This document shows positions 36,897 through 50,481 of a stretch of DNA of 64,000 bases, piece by piece. The position numbers and the translations under genes are program-made. A model generated the notes under the pieces. That model was not told where the DNA came from. It worked only from the letters and a program-made list of their open reading frames with translations, and searched no databases. This stretch comes from Gavia stellata (taxonomy: Eukaryota; Chordata; Aves; Gaviiformes; Gaviidae). The stretch lies in the NCBI RefSeq assembly GCF_030936135.1, contig NC_082598.1, positions 54,776,347-54,840,346 on the forward strand, given 5' to 3'. Positions within the stretch are counted from its first letter, which is position 1, and every line of letters starts with the position of its first letter.

Positions 36897-39800
36897 AAGC
36901 CCCAGTTTATACCCTTCACGTAGGAGCAGATGATAGGCCCGGTCTCATTACCAGAGGAAAAAGTAATTTTAACTTGTTTATTGAAAAAGCTAACAGATTA
37001 ACCTTATTATATAGATTAGGAATTTATACTTCAAATCTAAATCATTATCCTGCATTATAGCATCCTGCAAATGTCCATTCAGACTCACTTCTGGCATTAC
37101 ATATGTTATTTTGTTGCTTAACAAGCCGTATTTCGTACACAACTTGGAAAAAGTGTAGAGAATTGGGAGCCCCATTAAATTATGCAAAGAAAAAAAAATG
37201 GTGTTTGTTCTAATAATATATATATTTTAAATCAGTGTTTGTTCTAATATAGTAAGGGAAATAATTTAATGGAAAATTCAAAAACATTTTAGGAAAGTGT
37301 TTTCCTTTTACTTGTTCATGTAATGTCTAGATTAGCATTTGCCATCTGTAATCAGTTAACTTGAATCACATTAGGATCAAGATCTTTAGAGTAGGTACGG
37401 TCAGAAAAGGTGATACGCAGTAGCATAGGCGAAGATTATCCCAAAGAAAAGATTAAGGTGAGAGAGCTAACAGTTTTAAATGTGCTGTTTCTAGACTGTA
37501 CTATTTCTGTAGATTAATTTTCTTCTGTTTGTTTTCTATCACCTGTTCTCTGTTCTTGCTGTCTTGACTTGACAAAGTGTCTCTTGCTTGCTAGATGAAA
37601 AATGCTTCAGGCAGAAAGCATCTGGAGGGCAGAAGAGGTAGGGAAGAGAAAGAGGACAAAAGAACATAATTAAACTGCAAACACGAATGAAAAAAAGAGC
37701 CAGTAAGGATATACAAGCCCTGCTAGTTGCATGTGTGTGTACACGCACACATAAGCTTTTCTTTTCTATACTCCTGCTCTGTGTAGTTGTCTACTTACAT
37801 GTAATTTATAATTGTAGGGAATGAGAGCATTGATTATTATTAAGGTTACCCCTTTATTTACAAGATGTTTCAGTCATTTACTTGACTCTTCAGGAAGAGC
37901 TATATTCTATGCCAAGTGTCTGCTTTAGGCTGTCCATTTTCACCTGCTTGGTGAGTTTTTGTTTGAGCATTAGCAAGAAACAGGTTTGGACTATTGTCTG
38001 AAGTATCAGTAGTCATTTAAGAGACTGTTTTGGTCCTGTTGTTTTTCATTCTGTGCATACGGTGGGCAGTAATCCAGGATAATCTGGTGACAGAGACCTT
38101 CTGTTGCCTCAAGGACCCTGCCTCTTATGTTGCAGTACTTGGAAGCCATGTCAGAAATTAGGGAGGGGTGGGCTTCTATAGAGAAGAATTGGTCTGACAG
38201 TTAATAGTTGAATGTTCCCACAAAGAACTGGATCCTCCTGTCCCCCATGACACACAGTTCCTGTAGGAAATTATGGTAGGCAATTTTTTAAACCAAATAT
38301 ATCTCTGGTAATCTCTTATCGTATCTCATGCTTTCTTGATACCTACCTGCGATGTGTCACAGTTTGCTTTATAGAAGTGCTGAGGATAATTCATATCTGC
38401 ATCTGAGCACTCCAAAGGAATCCAGAATGTGCAGTAACTCTGGAACCTGAAAATCAGGAGCTATCTCATGTTGGAACCCCCAAATCACCACACAAATACT
38501 TTTGACGTTACATTTTCCATGTTTCAGTTCTCCCATTCACTCACATAGTATATTGATTCCATCTTCCCTTATAAATACCCTGTGAAAACAAGCACGTTAA
38601 TGTCTTTGAAACACTATGACATAATGTAATGATACTAACTTTATAATTGCCAATGAGAAGGGAAGTAATCCTTCAGAACAGGATTTTTTAATAGTATCTG
38701 GTAAGTAAGACTAGAACCACATGCCAAGGAGGAGGATAATAGAAGACATTAAGTAGCTGTTCTTTGACAGAACATTTGTCCTGAAGGAGGTGGGGGTCCC
38801 TTGAAAAAGCAGTATTCCTTATGTGTACATTTTGGCATGCACTGTATTGTATGGCACATATTTTACAGGGTAGAACATATGTGGGTTGATTGAATTCTGG
38901 AATTTTCTGTGTTTTTAATACTTGACTATGCAACCTAATATCACTCTAGCAATTTTTTGTTTGCAGTAGTGTATGTATATACTATATGTGTTTGTGTGTG
39001 TATACACACCTACTTCTAAGATAAAGGAATTATGGAGATCTTATAACATGGAATACTTGCAGCTTTTGCACAGATATGTATTTTACTTACTTGGGGGACT
39101 ACATTAGTAATAGTATGTGTTTAAATCTAACCAACTTAAGGAAACTGACAAGTAGGTATATAACGGTGGAAAAAACCATCAATGAAATTTGAGAATGCTG
39201 AATGATGAGCAAAACATAAAATCATTGAGACTGGCTTAAAAAGTCATTATTTCATAAACAATAAGCCTTTGGGTTGTTTCTGTTTAGTCTTGTAGTATCT
39301 AGTTTGTATTTTCAAGTTGGTTTTCTTCCAAACGTGAGGGCTAAAAAAATGTATATTGAGAAATGAAACCTGACATTCTCAGGTATTTGCGACTCACTGA
39401 GAGTAATGCCTTTGAAGAAATACCAGCTAACACATGATAATATTGTGACAATTGACGACCTGGGAATTGCATAATTTTAACTGTTCTTGGGAGCTGGTGT
39501 GGGAGGCCACCAAACCAAACAATTCATTTCTATAGTTTGAGCTAAAAAGTCAGAATCTGGTTGACAACAGAAAGAGGCTGTTGTCTTTTGTGAACTAAGT
39601 GCTGTGGCTATATACAGTGGCCAGCTGGTTGGCTCTTTCATAAAGCCAGTTGATTGCAGTATCTTAAATCCTGGAAGAAATCTACTTCTTTGGTGGCCAC
39701 TCTCTTGTCCTTCAGCAGGGATTGATAGGGAGACCACCAGTGCTGAAAGAAAGGATACCTGCAGCCTGATCTACAGCTCCCAAGCATTCTTCACATGAGC

Positions 39801-42400
39801 TGTCACATATTATATTGCCACAGATCAGACTTATGGGACGTAGGAGGAAGAAGGACTGTAACACCCATCACACCCAGCAAGCAGAGGAGCACAATAGTGC
39901 ACTTACAGAACATGCTTTCAAGTCCTTAATTGTGTGTTTCCCTTCCTTTTTTCTAAACAACCCATTCCAGTGCATTTGCTCAGAGACAGCGGTGTGCCTG
40001 ACCTTACTGCTTGTACACAGCATGGCTAGTAGCATAGGTTTTGACACAATCTGTCAATGTGAGAACATTTTAGCTGTTAAATAACATTGCATTTTTGTTA
40101 TCCAGTTACGCAGAGTAAGAAAAATCCATATACACCATGATACACAGATATTTGTCTCCTGCATTAGCTATATTCTCAGGATATAAAAAAGTTGAGCCTT
40201 AACAGGACTCGCTGTTTGAAGGCTTAGGTTGTGTTATACATTTTATAATTTTCTTTTGTTTTTGACATCTGTCTATGCCTGAGCTGTTATTTCTATTGAT
40301 GGTGTGATGTCTTCACCAGGGAGATGAGTTGGTACTTTTTTCATGTAAATACAGTAGGAAGGTTAGGAAGATTACTAGTTCTGCACTACATTACCTGTAC
40401 AGATTTCCTTGGAAGAGGTTTAAAGACTCCATGTAACCTAAGTGGGCAGATAAGAACTACACAAACTCCCAAGATGCTAAAGGTACGCTTTTGACTGTTT
40501 TGCAGCTATTCTTTCTCTGTTATTGCTGGCAGTAGCTGAAGTGTCAAAGGACATTTCTATTTTGTAAGGACACAAGGCAGGTGCCCTACCCTGCCTTAGC
40601 CTTTTTCCCCATATGGGAAAATCGCTGCAATGAACTTTGATTTTTCTCTATACTCAGAATTCTGATGCTGCTTTCCAGAAATGCAAGTACCCTGAATGGT
40701 AATCTGGAGAGAAAAATCACTTAAAGATTGTCTTTAAAAAACTTTCTAAAAAGTAAGGGGAAATGGTAAGATCTATTCAGTAGGGTGACTCTGAAGAAAT
40801 TAACTGTGATATGCATGAATTTATGAAATTAATATATTTCTAAAAAGAGTCATACGAACATGTGAGAATTAAACCAGAGGACACAGAGGAAAATTATGTA
40901 TTACTTAGGGCAGAGACAATAAGACATTTTTCTTCCATTCAGCACCCAAACCATTTTTCTCTGAAATTTGACTAATCTTGATACAACACATCACTTAGGA
41001 TAAAACAGGCATCTTACCTTCTTTATTTTCAGTTTTATAACAGAGCATTGGATAAAGCCACTGAAGTGGATTCAGTTTTGATTGCAGACAAGGTTGTGTG
41101 TTTCTTCCTCACTAATGACCCAGTGAGAATTTAAAAGGCTTTTGTCTGTCAGAAGTCCCAACGAGTATTTTCTGTTATGCTCTGCATCTCTCCTGGGTTT
41201 TCGTAGTGTGGCTTACAGAAGGTCAGACACCTGGAGAAAATAAACTGTATGAAAATAAAATGTGCAGTTATCTGTCAATTAAATGTAATTCTTTGTGAAT
41301 TGGTAGCCATCTTGTATATGATTTTGTCTACTACTCCTAGTAATAATGTACCAGAAAAGATCCTTCCATAAACCCAGGACCGTATGTCTTCTTTAGTTGA
41401 AGTAATTACTTTTTCTATCATTAACTCATTTTTAAATGAAATTCATCCAGTACAGATACTCTTTACCAAGGAATGTATTTCTTTTTTTATTTATGAAAAA
41501 ATCTATTTCATCCTTCTTTTAGGACCTGTTTTAAGCAAGATCTTTTAGGGCTTTTTGTAAATCAATGAAAGTTGTTACATTGATTTCACTGAATTTTGAT
41601 CAGTTTCTTTGGACCTTAAGATAATTCCAGATCTTCAGTGTTTAATTATGAAATATAAAGATACCTGAATCTGTACCACCTTTTCCTAGGGAAGGGACAA
41701 AAATCTTCCAAGATTCTGCAAAATCTTCTGAAATGTCATTCTTATAGTCTAGCCTTTGCAATTTAGGATTTAAGTAATAGGGAAAAGAACATTAGCATGC
41801 AGAAACCAGTGACAGCAGCTACAGATCAATATACCTTGAAATAGTGTAAATGTGTTTGTATTAATATCTATTGTTTATCTGTGACTACAGTAAAAATAAT
41901 ACAGAAAATTATTTTCAAAGATCTCCAGCTACCCCCAAGGCAAAAAACCAAAACAGAAAACAAGAAAAAAGACATTTTAGCTAATCTCTGTTTCTGGTTA
42001 TCTTTAGGGTTGATCCTTTTAATTCTACTTACGGACATGTTATTGAAGGAGTTCAGAAGTAGTAAAAAAAACCAAACCACCACCACATCACTCTTTTTGC
42101 TTCGAATTAACCAGAATTCTACAGCAAAATGAAAATTTTGCATTGGCAAGAGATTCCAAGTGAATTGAATGCTGGCTGATGCTGCTTTGTTTAGGTTTCT
42201 ATCCTGACTTTCAATACAAACTAAGTAGTTGTTAGCATATATAGACTGACTTGATAATTACCAAAAATAATTAGGTAGCTTAGTGCTCAGGTGGCAATGA
42301 GTCATAGTGTGTCAGTATTTTCAGGTAATAAAAATGAAGCTCCATGAGAGTTCGAGGTGTCAGAAGAACAGATGCTGAAGCAAATGGATAAATGAAAGAG

Positions 42401-42545
42401 TAACAAGTCTCTAAGACCAGATGGTATATATCTAAAATTCAGAAAGTGTTTAAGAATGAAGCAGCTGAACTGTTGACAAAAATAGGCACTCTCATTAAAA
42501 TTAGTTACTATGCTAGAAAAGTAGAGCAAATGTACCTAAGTTAAA
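42401..42545 (+). mobile_element. Very old CR1/L3-like LINE fragment (RT region), plus orientation
   Basis: AAGTCTCTAAGACCAGATGGTAT decodes as K-S-L-R-P-D-G-I, a decayed form of the KSPGPDGI motif at the start of many non-LTR reverse transcriptases. It is followed by a degenerate GAAGCAGCTGAACTGTTGAC and then AGGCACTCTCATTAAAA, TATGCTAGAA and AGCAAATGTA. This matches the order of old CR1 copies in turtles and crocodiles as I recall it. All frames are broken. Confidence 0.6.
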
Positions 42546-43224
42546 CACAGGTTGCAGCAGGAGCCCTACAGTTAATGATCTATCAGTATTTCCCTAGGAC
42601 TTGTAAAATCAGCTGGAAAAAAAAGTTAACCCACCTCAGTGAACATGGTAGGACCGAAACAAACAAGCAGGACTTCCGTTTTTTAAAAAAAAAAAAGTTC
42701 CTCCCTGATTAAGATGTCTGGATTCATGGATTTAAGTGTTAATCTGGTTTAGGGCCAGGATCAGCCTCAGGACCTGTTCAGCACCAAAGATGCAGCTGAT
42801 AACACAGGAATTACCTTACTGGCTGTGGAGAAATCACAGAACGCAAAATCTTTTCCAGCTTGCTGGATCCAAACATGTGGGGAGATTTGTTTGGCCATCT
42901 TCTTTTCTTGGTGAACGAGAGTGCTGAGGCACATTGTGGCAAGGGAAATGCCATACAGCCACCTGTAGCCGAAAGTCAGTGCACCCAACTGTCCTATTTC
43001 TGACAGTGAATGACCAGTAGCTGATGCCTGGGAAAACACTGGGCAGGGCAGGGACAGGAGGTGGGCGAGTACAGGGTGGTATACTCCCAACTTCCAGTAA
43101 CCAGCCATTTAGGAATTTCTTAATCCAGAAGTTTTATGCATTTCATAGTATTAATAGCCATGTATGGGCTTTAGTTTCCTCATGATTTTTTTCTAATTGA
43201 CTAAATTAAGTGAATCTGTTTCTA

Positions 43225-43665
43225 GTTCCAACCTCTTAACAGTTCCACAGTTTAATTACGTGTGGTGTGAAAATATACTTTCTTGTCTTTAAGTTTGTGG
43301 CTTGATAATTTTGTTTTGGTATTCTAGTTGTTGTGTTAGGAGAAAGAGTAAATAATAGCTTCCTTTTCATTGCCTTAGTCCTATGCATGATTCCATATAT
43401 CTAGATCATTTTTTACCCTCAGTCATCTTTTTTTCAAAATTGACTCCTTGCCTATTTAACTTCTTGAGGCATAGTTGTTCCTTACCTTTGCTCAGCCATA
43501 TCTGTGCCTTTTCTAGTTCTGCAGCATGTCATTTACAGCATGAGTTGCCTAGAGTTGTATGCAGTATTAAAAACATGGGTGCATGGTAATCATTTTACAG
43601 TGGCAAAGTAGTATTCTATTTCCCGTTCGTTTCCTAACAAAGCTGTTGACCTTTGAATTGTCATA
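43225..43665 (-). mobile_element. Very old CR1-type LINE fragment, minus orientation
   Basis: A chain of blocks matches, in order and spacing, the complement of the C-terminal RT region of ancient amniote CR1 elements: TAGTTGTTGTGTTAGGAGAAAG, AAATAATAGCTTCCTTTTCA, TCTAGATCAT, CTCAGTCATCTTTTTTTCAA, TTGTTCCTTACC, CCTTTTCTAGTTCTGCA, GTATGCAGTATT, TTTACAGTGGCA and TTTCCTAAC. The family is known to be shared by birds, crocodilians and turtles. Its age makes it a likely orthologous insertion in other archosaurs. Confidence 0.75.
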
Positions 43666-43699
43666 CACCATTTGGTCTGTCCTTACCAGGTCTCCTGGT

Positions 43700-45400
43700 T
43701 GTGCATCCTCAGGCAGTTTAGATGACCTCTTGCTGGAATAGCCCCAGGCTGCCAGCACACATCTCGCAGGGCAGCAGAGCAGAACTAGCACCCTGCAGCT
43801 CATGCTACACCCATGCACCCTGGAGAGATGCTGTGTCTCTCCAGAGGCTCAAGGGAACAGGGGTGCTTTCAGACTGCCCATTCCACTGGTGGAATAACTC
43901 ACAAAGGGAACATCTCTAAGGACCAAAGAGGAATCCTATGCCAGGTTGTTGCCTGGAAAGGTTACGTACAAGAACACCAGTGCAGCCAAAAGCATCTTGC
44001 TCAAGCGATGCTAAGTGAAAAGAGCCACCTGCAGATATAACCAGCATGGCTACAGCACCCATGCCTGTTTGTCAGCTTTATGAGATGTGTTTCTCTGTGC
44101 CAGGAGATCCTTCTCTAACATTGCTGACTGACAACACCTGCAGAACAGAGTCTGTAATTCTCACGTAGCCTAAATTTCCACAGCAACCATTCACGAGAGG
44201 GCCTGGTAAGAAAAAAGGGCAATTGCTTACTTTGATGGCCAGCACCTCTGTCTCCCAGCTCTGGCCTGCAATGCCATTGTGTAGCAGAGAAGCAAAGTGG
44301 AGCACAGGTTCACGTAGCACATGCAGATCCATCTCCTGTCTGTGCCAGGCAAGTGCTAATCCAGTCTGTGAGTATGTCAGATGTGGTTCATATCGGGGTT
44401 GTCCCAGCTGTGTCCTGGCAGCATGTAAAACACTGCATTCGCAAGGACGCGCTCTCAGCCAGGCCCATCTCTTTGTCATTCCTGAGAAGAGTAAAATGCT
44501 GTGGGAATCCATTGAGTCACACTGGACTTTCTCTGCTATTAGAGGAGCGCTGTTACTTCTATTATTTTTAGGAGACAATAGCCAGCTAAGTTTCTCCGGG
44601 TATTACCTACCAAAATTAATTCTTTACCACCGACCTCTGACAGGATATATCTACCTCATGATCAGATGCCAAGTTTCAAAATTTCCTGGCTGGGCTAAGA
44701 ACAGGGAGTCATTTCTAATGACAGATTTCGGTGGTTTGACAGGAAACACTGTACACTTGGGAGCACTCGAGGGCAGCTGCTGCAAAGAAAGGAGGGGAGG
44801 GAATAGTTTTTGGCAATGGCCTAAACATGAGGACAAAGGTCTTTTGTCCTCAGTAAACTGTGTATATTTTGGGTATTTTGCATGTCTAGGTAGAGAAACT
44901 GTTGTATGGAACTAGGTATCTTCTGACAAGGTGTCCAAGGTCATCTTAGCTTTTCCTTATGTAGATTCAAGAAGGACCCATCCTGTGCATTCCTGCCAGC
45001 TTATTCAATGTCCTGAGTACTAATGGGCTCTGATAACTTTGGGCCAGTCTTCTGTGCTTTCTTTGGGGAAGGGGCATCTGGGGTCGTAAAGACCAAAGGC
45101 ATGCTACAGATCTCACCAGTTGCTGGGCTTCCTGCTGCAAAAAGTAATTCAGGCCAAATATAACTACTCTTCAGGCAGTCAGCTTCAGGATCAACGGCCC
45201 ACCCCACCCCCCGTGGGAGGTTTTCAAGGCTGGGGCAATGACTTGCGAGGTGGCTGTTATATACCACAGGGCTCCTCAGGCACCGCTGAATATGGTTGTG
45301 CAGGGAGTGCTCTGCTGGTGGTGTGGGGTCTGCATTAGAGTAGAAACACAGATGGTATCAGAAGGGAAATGAAGAGCATGGGGTAAGCATGGCTTGGGAG
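43700..45400. other. GC-richer intronic stretch with chance-like open frames on both strands
   Basis: Base composition is noticeably less AT-rich than the surroundings. A plus-strand frame is open from an ATG at 44235 to 44915 (about 226 codons), and a minus-strand frame is open over 44078-44578 (166 codons). Neither translation shows a domain, transmembrane pattern or family signature that I recognise, and the two overlap on opposite strands. No promoter or poly(A) signal stands out. I treat them as non-coding unless transcript or conservation data say otherwise. Confidence 0.5.
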
Positions 45401-48400
45401 CTGGATGCTGGCCTAAATGGATTACCTGTCTGATTTTTTTGTCAGTTCCTAGGTTCTCAAATAATACAACCTCGGAACACACTTTTAGTCAAAAACAACT
45501 GCAGTGAGTCAGTGGTGCGTTTTCCATATAGCTTAGTTTGTACTGAAATTACAGGAAGTTAAAGTCTGTACAAGAAAATTGAGTAATTTCTGAAGTCTAG
45601 TCCATGTAGATGTACACACTTAAATTTTTAAGACATTTATGCTATTATATAACACAAGGAGACCCATAAAATGGCATCATTCCTTCTGCTCAGTTTGATG
45701 TCTCATTGTTTCCTGAGAGGCAGTGAAAGAGACTCAGAAGGCTCTGAGGCTAATACAGCCACCATCCCTGTAAGAACAGAACTGCTTCAACTTCTTTTCT
45801 TATCTGATCAGCCTGTTTCAGTACGTCCCATTTCAATATCTATTAATTTTGAATTCCTTACCTGTTAAGTTGCATGTATAATATAATAGTCCTTGTAATA
45901 ACAACAGTATACTAGGTGTAAATCAAAAGATAGAGGAAATGTGAACATGTTCAAACAGGTCTCATTTTTTGTAGAAACTATCTGTACTGAAAAAAGATGA
46001 CAAAATATATAAAATTAAACTGTCCAGACAAAAGTAACCCATCTAAATACTCAGCTAAAACACTCTAAATATTTTTTTTAATGTCAGTGTTAGAAGATGG
46101 CTTTTTTGTGTACCTTGACTTTTTCTGTGTTTTGGATGAAGATGCTGTGAACTCAAGGCAAAATTAGCAAGTTGGTTCTTGTCCACAGAAGCTGCATCCC
46201 TAGATACACTATTGAGTACCTTGTAAAACTATTTGCTGTCTAGCCAGCATTCCTGTGGCCCTGACACTGAACAAGGTTGATAACTACCAGATTTTTAAAA
46301 GATGAAAGAATAGTTCTTCTGTATAAAACAAATTAGTGATTGAAAATAGGAATGAGTCAGAGAAGAGCTCTCAGAAAAAAGGGTAGATTGAAATGAAATT
46401 GAATATTAAAGCATTCAGTTACGTTAGTTTCTGACTATTTTTCTCTGTAAAAATGCCTGCACAAGAGATAGCAAAAGTTTGTGAGAGATAGTAGTAATGC
46501 TGCGCCACCGAAAGCAACGCTGGCTACTATAGTATTTAAACCACCTCATTTTTATGAGTGTTTGTGCAGGAGTAGTTATCAGGGGAAAACTGAAAAAAAT
46601 GCAACAGTAGGTGGGATGGGCCAGACAGGTCTGACAGCTCTTGCCAGACTCCACTTCCTGATCTATCAGTTTGTTAGGACATACGGGATTAAGGTCTGTG
46701 GGATTCAGGGCTTTCTGTCCAGATAAGAGAACTAATTCTTCTGAAAGCAATCCGGTAAGACAGGTATAAGTATGAGCGACTTCCTGTGCTTGGGGTCGTC
46801 AACAAAATAGTTGATACTTCTGTTAAACTTCTGACATGACCTGGTAACAGGCTGCTGAGGAACTGTGCCATAGGGAACATTACTAGCCTTATTTTTACCT
46901 TCACCATCCTGATCTTGCCCCCTTAGAGCTTCCCAACTAACGTGAGCTTTCACGTGACCTTGCATATTGACAAAATCTACTTACTCAACGTTTCCTTGAC
47001 ACTCAGCCAAAAAAGATTGCTTATGTTGTTTTTATCCCACGGGTTTTTATCTCTGAGAATCTGATCAGCCTACACAGTAACAAGCTGACTGGAAACAGCT
47101 TCTATAGAAAGAGAGGAGGAGTCAGAAAGGTAAGCAGGAGATCATCACAAGAAAACAACAGGCTTTTTGTACACGGGAGACTAGCATCTGCAGGTTCTTC
47201 ACGAAATGACAGGTTCAGGGCAACTGTGAAACTGCCGAAGTCAGGAAGCCTTTTGTGATTATATGGTGAGAGCCCACTGGAACACTACAGCCCTTCCTCT
47301 CTGAATATCCTTGTCAGCATCATCTCAAGCTGTAAGGTTTTGTTCTTTTCAGAACAGCAAAAGAAAAAAAAAAAAGATAAAACCTCTGAATCTGTTTAAG
47401 ATGTATTTGCATGTCTGAGATTCTCAGGTTTCAGAGGTAAATAAGTCTTTGAAGGTATTGACCCTGTTCAGAAAGGAGACCAGCTTTGACAGAAAGAGTC
47501 AAAGTGAGCAAATAAAGTCTTTACTGAAGGGCGTTTTTTTCCTCTGTGCCCGTGACCTTCTGACATTGTGCTAAGAGGTCTGTTGTTTTTACAGTATTCC
47601 TACTTACATTTTCTTCTTTTGCACAGAAGGAATAAATCTCAAGCTGCAATAAGTTTAGAGTTGTAGGCTCGTTAGAAAATCAAGGATTATTGTAATTTAT
47701 TTTAGAAACACACTTTATGCAGATGGTTTCTAATTTAATTTCTATTATTATTTTGAAAGTACTTATAGTATCCAATCATAGCTAGTGAAATGGCAATTTG
47801 GTACATATTGCAACATAGTTTCATAAGACATTTAAAAACTAACATGGCCTACCATTGGCACAGGTGTCCATTGATTATTGAAGTGTGTGTCTAAATTTGA
47901 AGTTGAATGTCCATGTATGTCAGTGGGATGTGCACATGCTCAGTACCATGAAAAAATGAGTTGTTTGTCTTAGGAAATGAAATATTTAGATAGTCAACTT
48001 TGAAAATTTTGCCCAAAATGCATCATTCTGCATATCATATGTAACTGTATAGTATTAAAATAGCAGGCTTTTCCCAGAAAAACTTAACATGGCACTGAAC
48101 AGAAAGGGGAGGCAGGAAAAAAGACTGGGGAGACCTTCCTAACTCTATTGCAGGTTCTGATGTGGCACGGAGTGGAAGAAGTTACAAGTATTTGAGGTGA
48201 AGCACTCATCTCTTTGCACAGTAAAATGAAATAATAAGTGGGAACTTGTGATTTATTGGGCATATGCAAGGTAGAAGAGGCTATATAAGAGAGAAATAAA
48301 GCCTGAGTGTGCTCTCCGATAACAATAGCCTCTCTCTAGTCTGCAAAATCTGGTGTGAAGGTGAATTCCTTACCTATGCGTTTTCTTCCCCAGATTGTGG

Positions 48401-50448
48401 GAACCCCTGTTTTTTAGATATATAGTAGATTTAGTCCTCTCGCCATAAATGGTTGCTACAGTTTCAAAGCTAAGTGTGTGAGTATACAGGGAGATGAGAT
48501 GCCTGTAGGATGGAAGAGAGTTAGTGCTATATTAGTAGAAAACTGAGGAGAGTAGTATGAGAGTGAGGTGGGTGAGGAAAGTATAAGAGGACGTGGAGTG
48601 CACAATGTTAAACTGTAGTACTGGGGCTGGTCATTGCCCCACTGGACCCTGCGCCTGTGTCTTTTGACAAATTCCAGTGATATTTCCTGAATAATTTATT
48701 TAAGCAATGAGACTTTGCAGTGCGTGTTCAGTTGGTTAAGTGTCATTCAGCACATGTGCTGTGGTAAGCCTGCTAGACAGTAACATAACTCAGTACAAGG
48801 GAAAATGGTAAATCTTTTTTTTTTTCCTTGGTAGCTTGTTCCAGGAGGTGTCAGTTCAGCATAGTGAGGAGAGGTGGTAGAGAGGCAGGTTTGAGATTTC
48901 AAAGAGTGCAGCCGAGTGCAGCTGCCCCAAAGGCTTTTACAGAGTTGCCTGCATGCTGCAGCTCTCTGCGTTGAGGAGTAACGGGATTCCTGGCTATAGC
49001 GTAGCTAAGAACATGTTCATTACTCAATAGACAAACTAACTGCCTGATAAACAATTTCATGATGAATTTCATACCTAAATACTGAGCACTTAAAAAATTA
49101 AGCATCTTACCTTTATCTATATGGGATATTGGGCTGCAAAAGCATATGCTAATAAAAATGGAGGTGGGACAAAAGCCACAGCTTTGGCTGAGAAGCAGAG
49201 CAGCTCCAGGAGGGGTGAGATTCCACCCTCTTCATTGGATGCCTGCTACGTCTCCACTGGGCAGCCAGTGCCTTAAAGACAAATAAAGAGAAGTTCTTGC
49301 AGTGCCTCTTCTCCTTTGCACCATCCCATATGTGGGCAAGTGAAGAGGAGGCAAAGCACAGCAGCTGCCAACTCGCCTACAAAGGGGGCTTCCTACATTG
49401 GTGTGAAGCTCTAAGGCAGCACTGGCTGCCTTTCAGGCTCAGAAGATACCAGTGTTGCATTGCAAAGAAACTGTACCTACGGTTCTGTAGGGCTTGGGTC
49501 AAGGCTTTTTTGATTAGTCACTGGGGGACAAGAGACAGCTAGACACTATTTAACATTATTTGGTTTGAGTAACACTTTCTGCTTACTGACAGAGTTGGCA
49601 TGGAAACTGAATCAGCACTCATTTTTTAAAAGGATAGTCCATTCAGAGTGAGGTTAGTCATCACCGGGCAAACCAAAGAGACTCAGGCTGCAGCTGCTAA
49701 CACTTATACCTTGCTCGTGAATAGATGGAATACTCAAAATGGTAGCAGTCATATTACCCCGACTTTTATGGGAATAAATGTGCATCTATTGAGAATTATA
49801 TTATATAGTGTGGATGTTGTTTTTTTTAAAGAGTGAAGAGTTATTTAATTATCTGAAATCCACAACAGAACTTTCTTATTTCTAGAAGATGCCTTATGGT
49901 TTTATGGATTAGTTGAATTTAAAGAGTTAATGCAGTTCATATAAACAATGGTGCTTGTAACATCGTGGTGGAAAATGGCATAATACTTAAAAGGCCATAA
50001 GCTTAGCACTAGGGATCTGTGAATGTATAGCCAAGATGGAAGCCTACACAGCATGCAGAAAATGGCATTTTCAATTACTTTCCCTTTACTGATGAAAAAA
50101 CTGAAGATGTACTTATTTCCATCATTTTTTTCCCCACACACAAGAACAGAAGCAAAGAAATGGCTGCTGGTTTTCTGTACCAATTAGGCTGAGAAAATAT
50201 TGATGGCTAAATTGCTGTTCAGTGGCATTTCATAAAGTGCCTGCTGGCATCCTGTTCTCAGATGCAGAATGAGAAATGTACATTTAAATCTGAAATGTTT
50301 AATTTCATCTATAACCTTTGACCCTCGGCTTTTTGTATCCTCAGAATACAGACCATACATGCCGCCTTCGTTGATGCAGGATCTTGTTTACTTTACAGTG
50401 ACTATTTACATTCAAGGCTATAATGCTGTTACCAAATTGATGAGGACA

Positions 50449-50481
50449 CTGATTTCTCTTTTCTTTGTGTTTACCAAGCAG
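50449..50481 (+). promoter_or_regulatory. Branch point, pyrimidine tract and NAGNAG acceptor of exon 2
   Basis: CTGAT at 50449-50453 fits the vertebrate branch-point pattern, with the adenine at 50452, 26-29 bases before the acceptors. A pyrimidine-rich tract follows (TTTCTCTTTTCTTTGTGTTTACC). The acceptor is the tandem AAGCAG at 50476-50481. Cutting after AAG restores M-A-D-N, the known N-terminus. Cutting after CAG gives M-D-N without Ala2. Both keep the frame. Confidence 0.75.

Larger units (their letters stand above)
13772..50478 (+). other. RAP1GDS1: RAP1GDS1 intron 1 (36.7 kb)
   Basis: The intron runs from GTAAGT at 13772 to AAG at 50478 (or CAG at 50481 if the second acceptor is used). 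A long first intron after an exon coding for little more than the start codon is typical of vertebrate housekeeping genes with CpG-island promoters. I found no internal exon of RAP1GDS1 and no nested gene. It holds CR1 fragments of several ages (26.9, 34.9, 42.4 and 43.2 kb), MIR-like and other ancient repeat scraps, short tandem repeats, T-rich runs and small hairpins, listed separately. Long stretches between them (for example 15-19, 28-34 and 45.4-50.4 kb) show nothing I can name. Conserved non-coding elements may be present but cannot be judged from one genome. Confidence 0.88.

Noticed and set aside
37731..37752. GT/AC-rich near-palindrome ATGTGTGTGTACACGCACACAT
   Set aside because: A short alternating purine-pyrimidine microsatellite; the symmetry follows from the GT/AC repeat itself and needs no further explanation.
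46424..46965. Overlapping minus-strand open frames of 108, 72 and 77 codons
   Set aside because: Considered as a possible decayed retroelement or gene copy, but no motif could be matched and the frames overlap one another, so chance is more likely.
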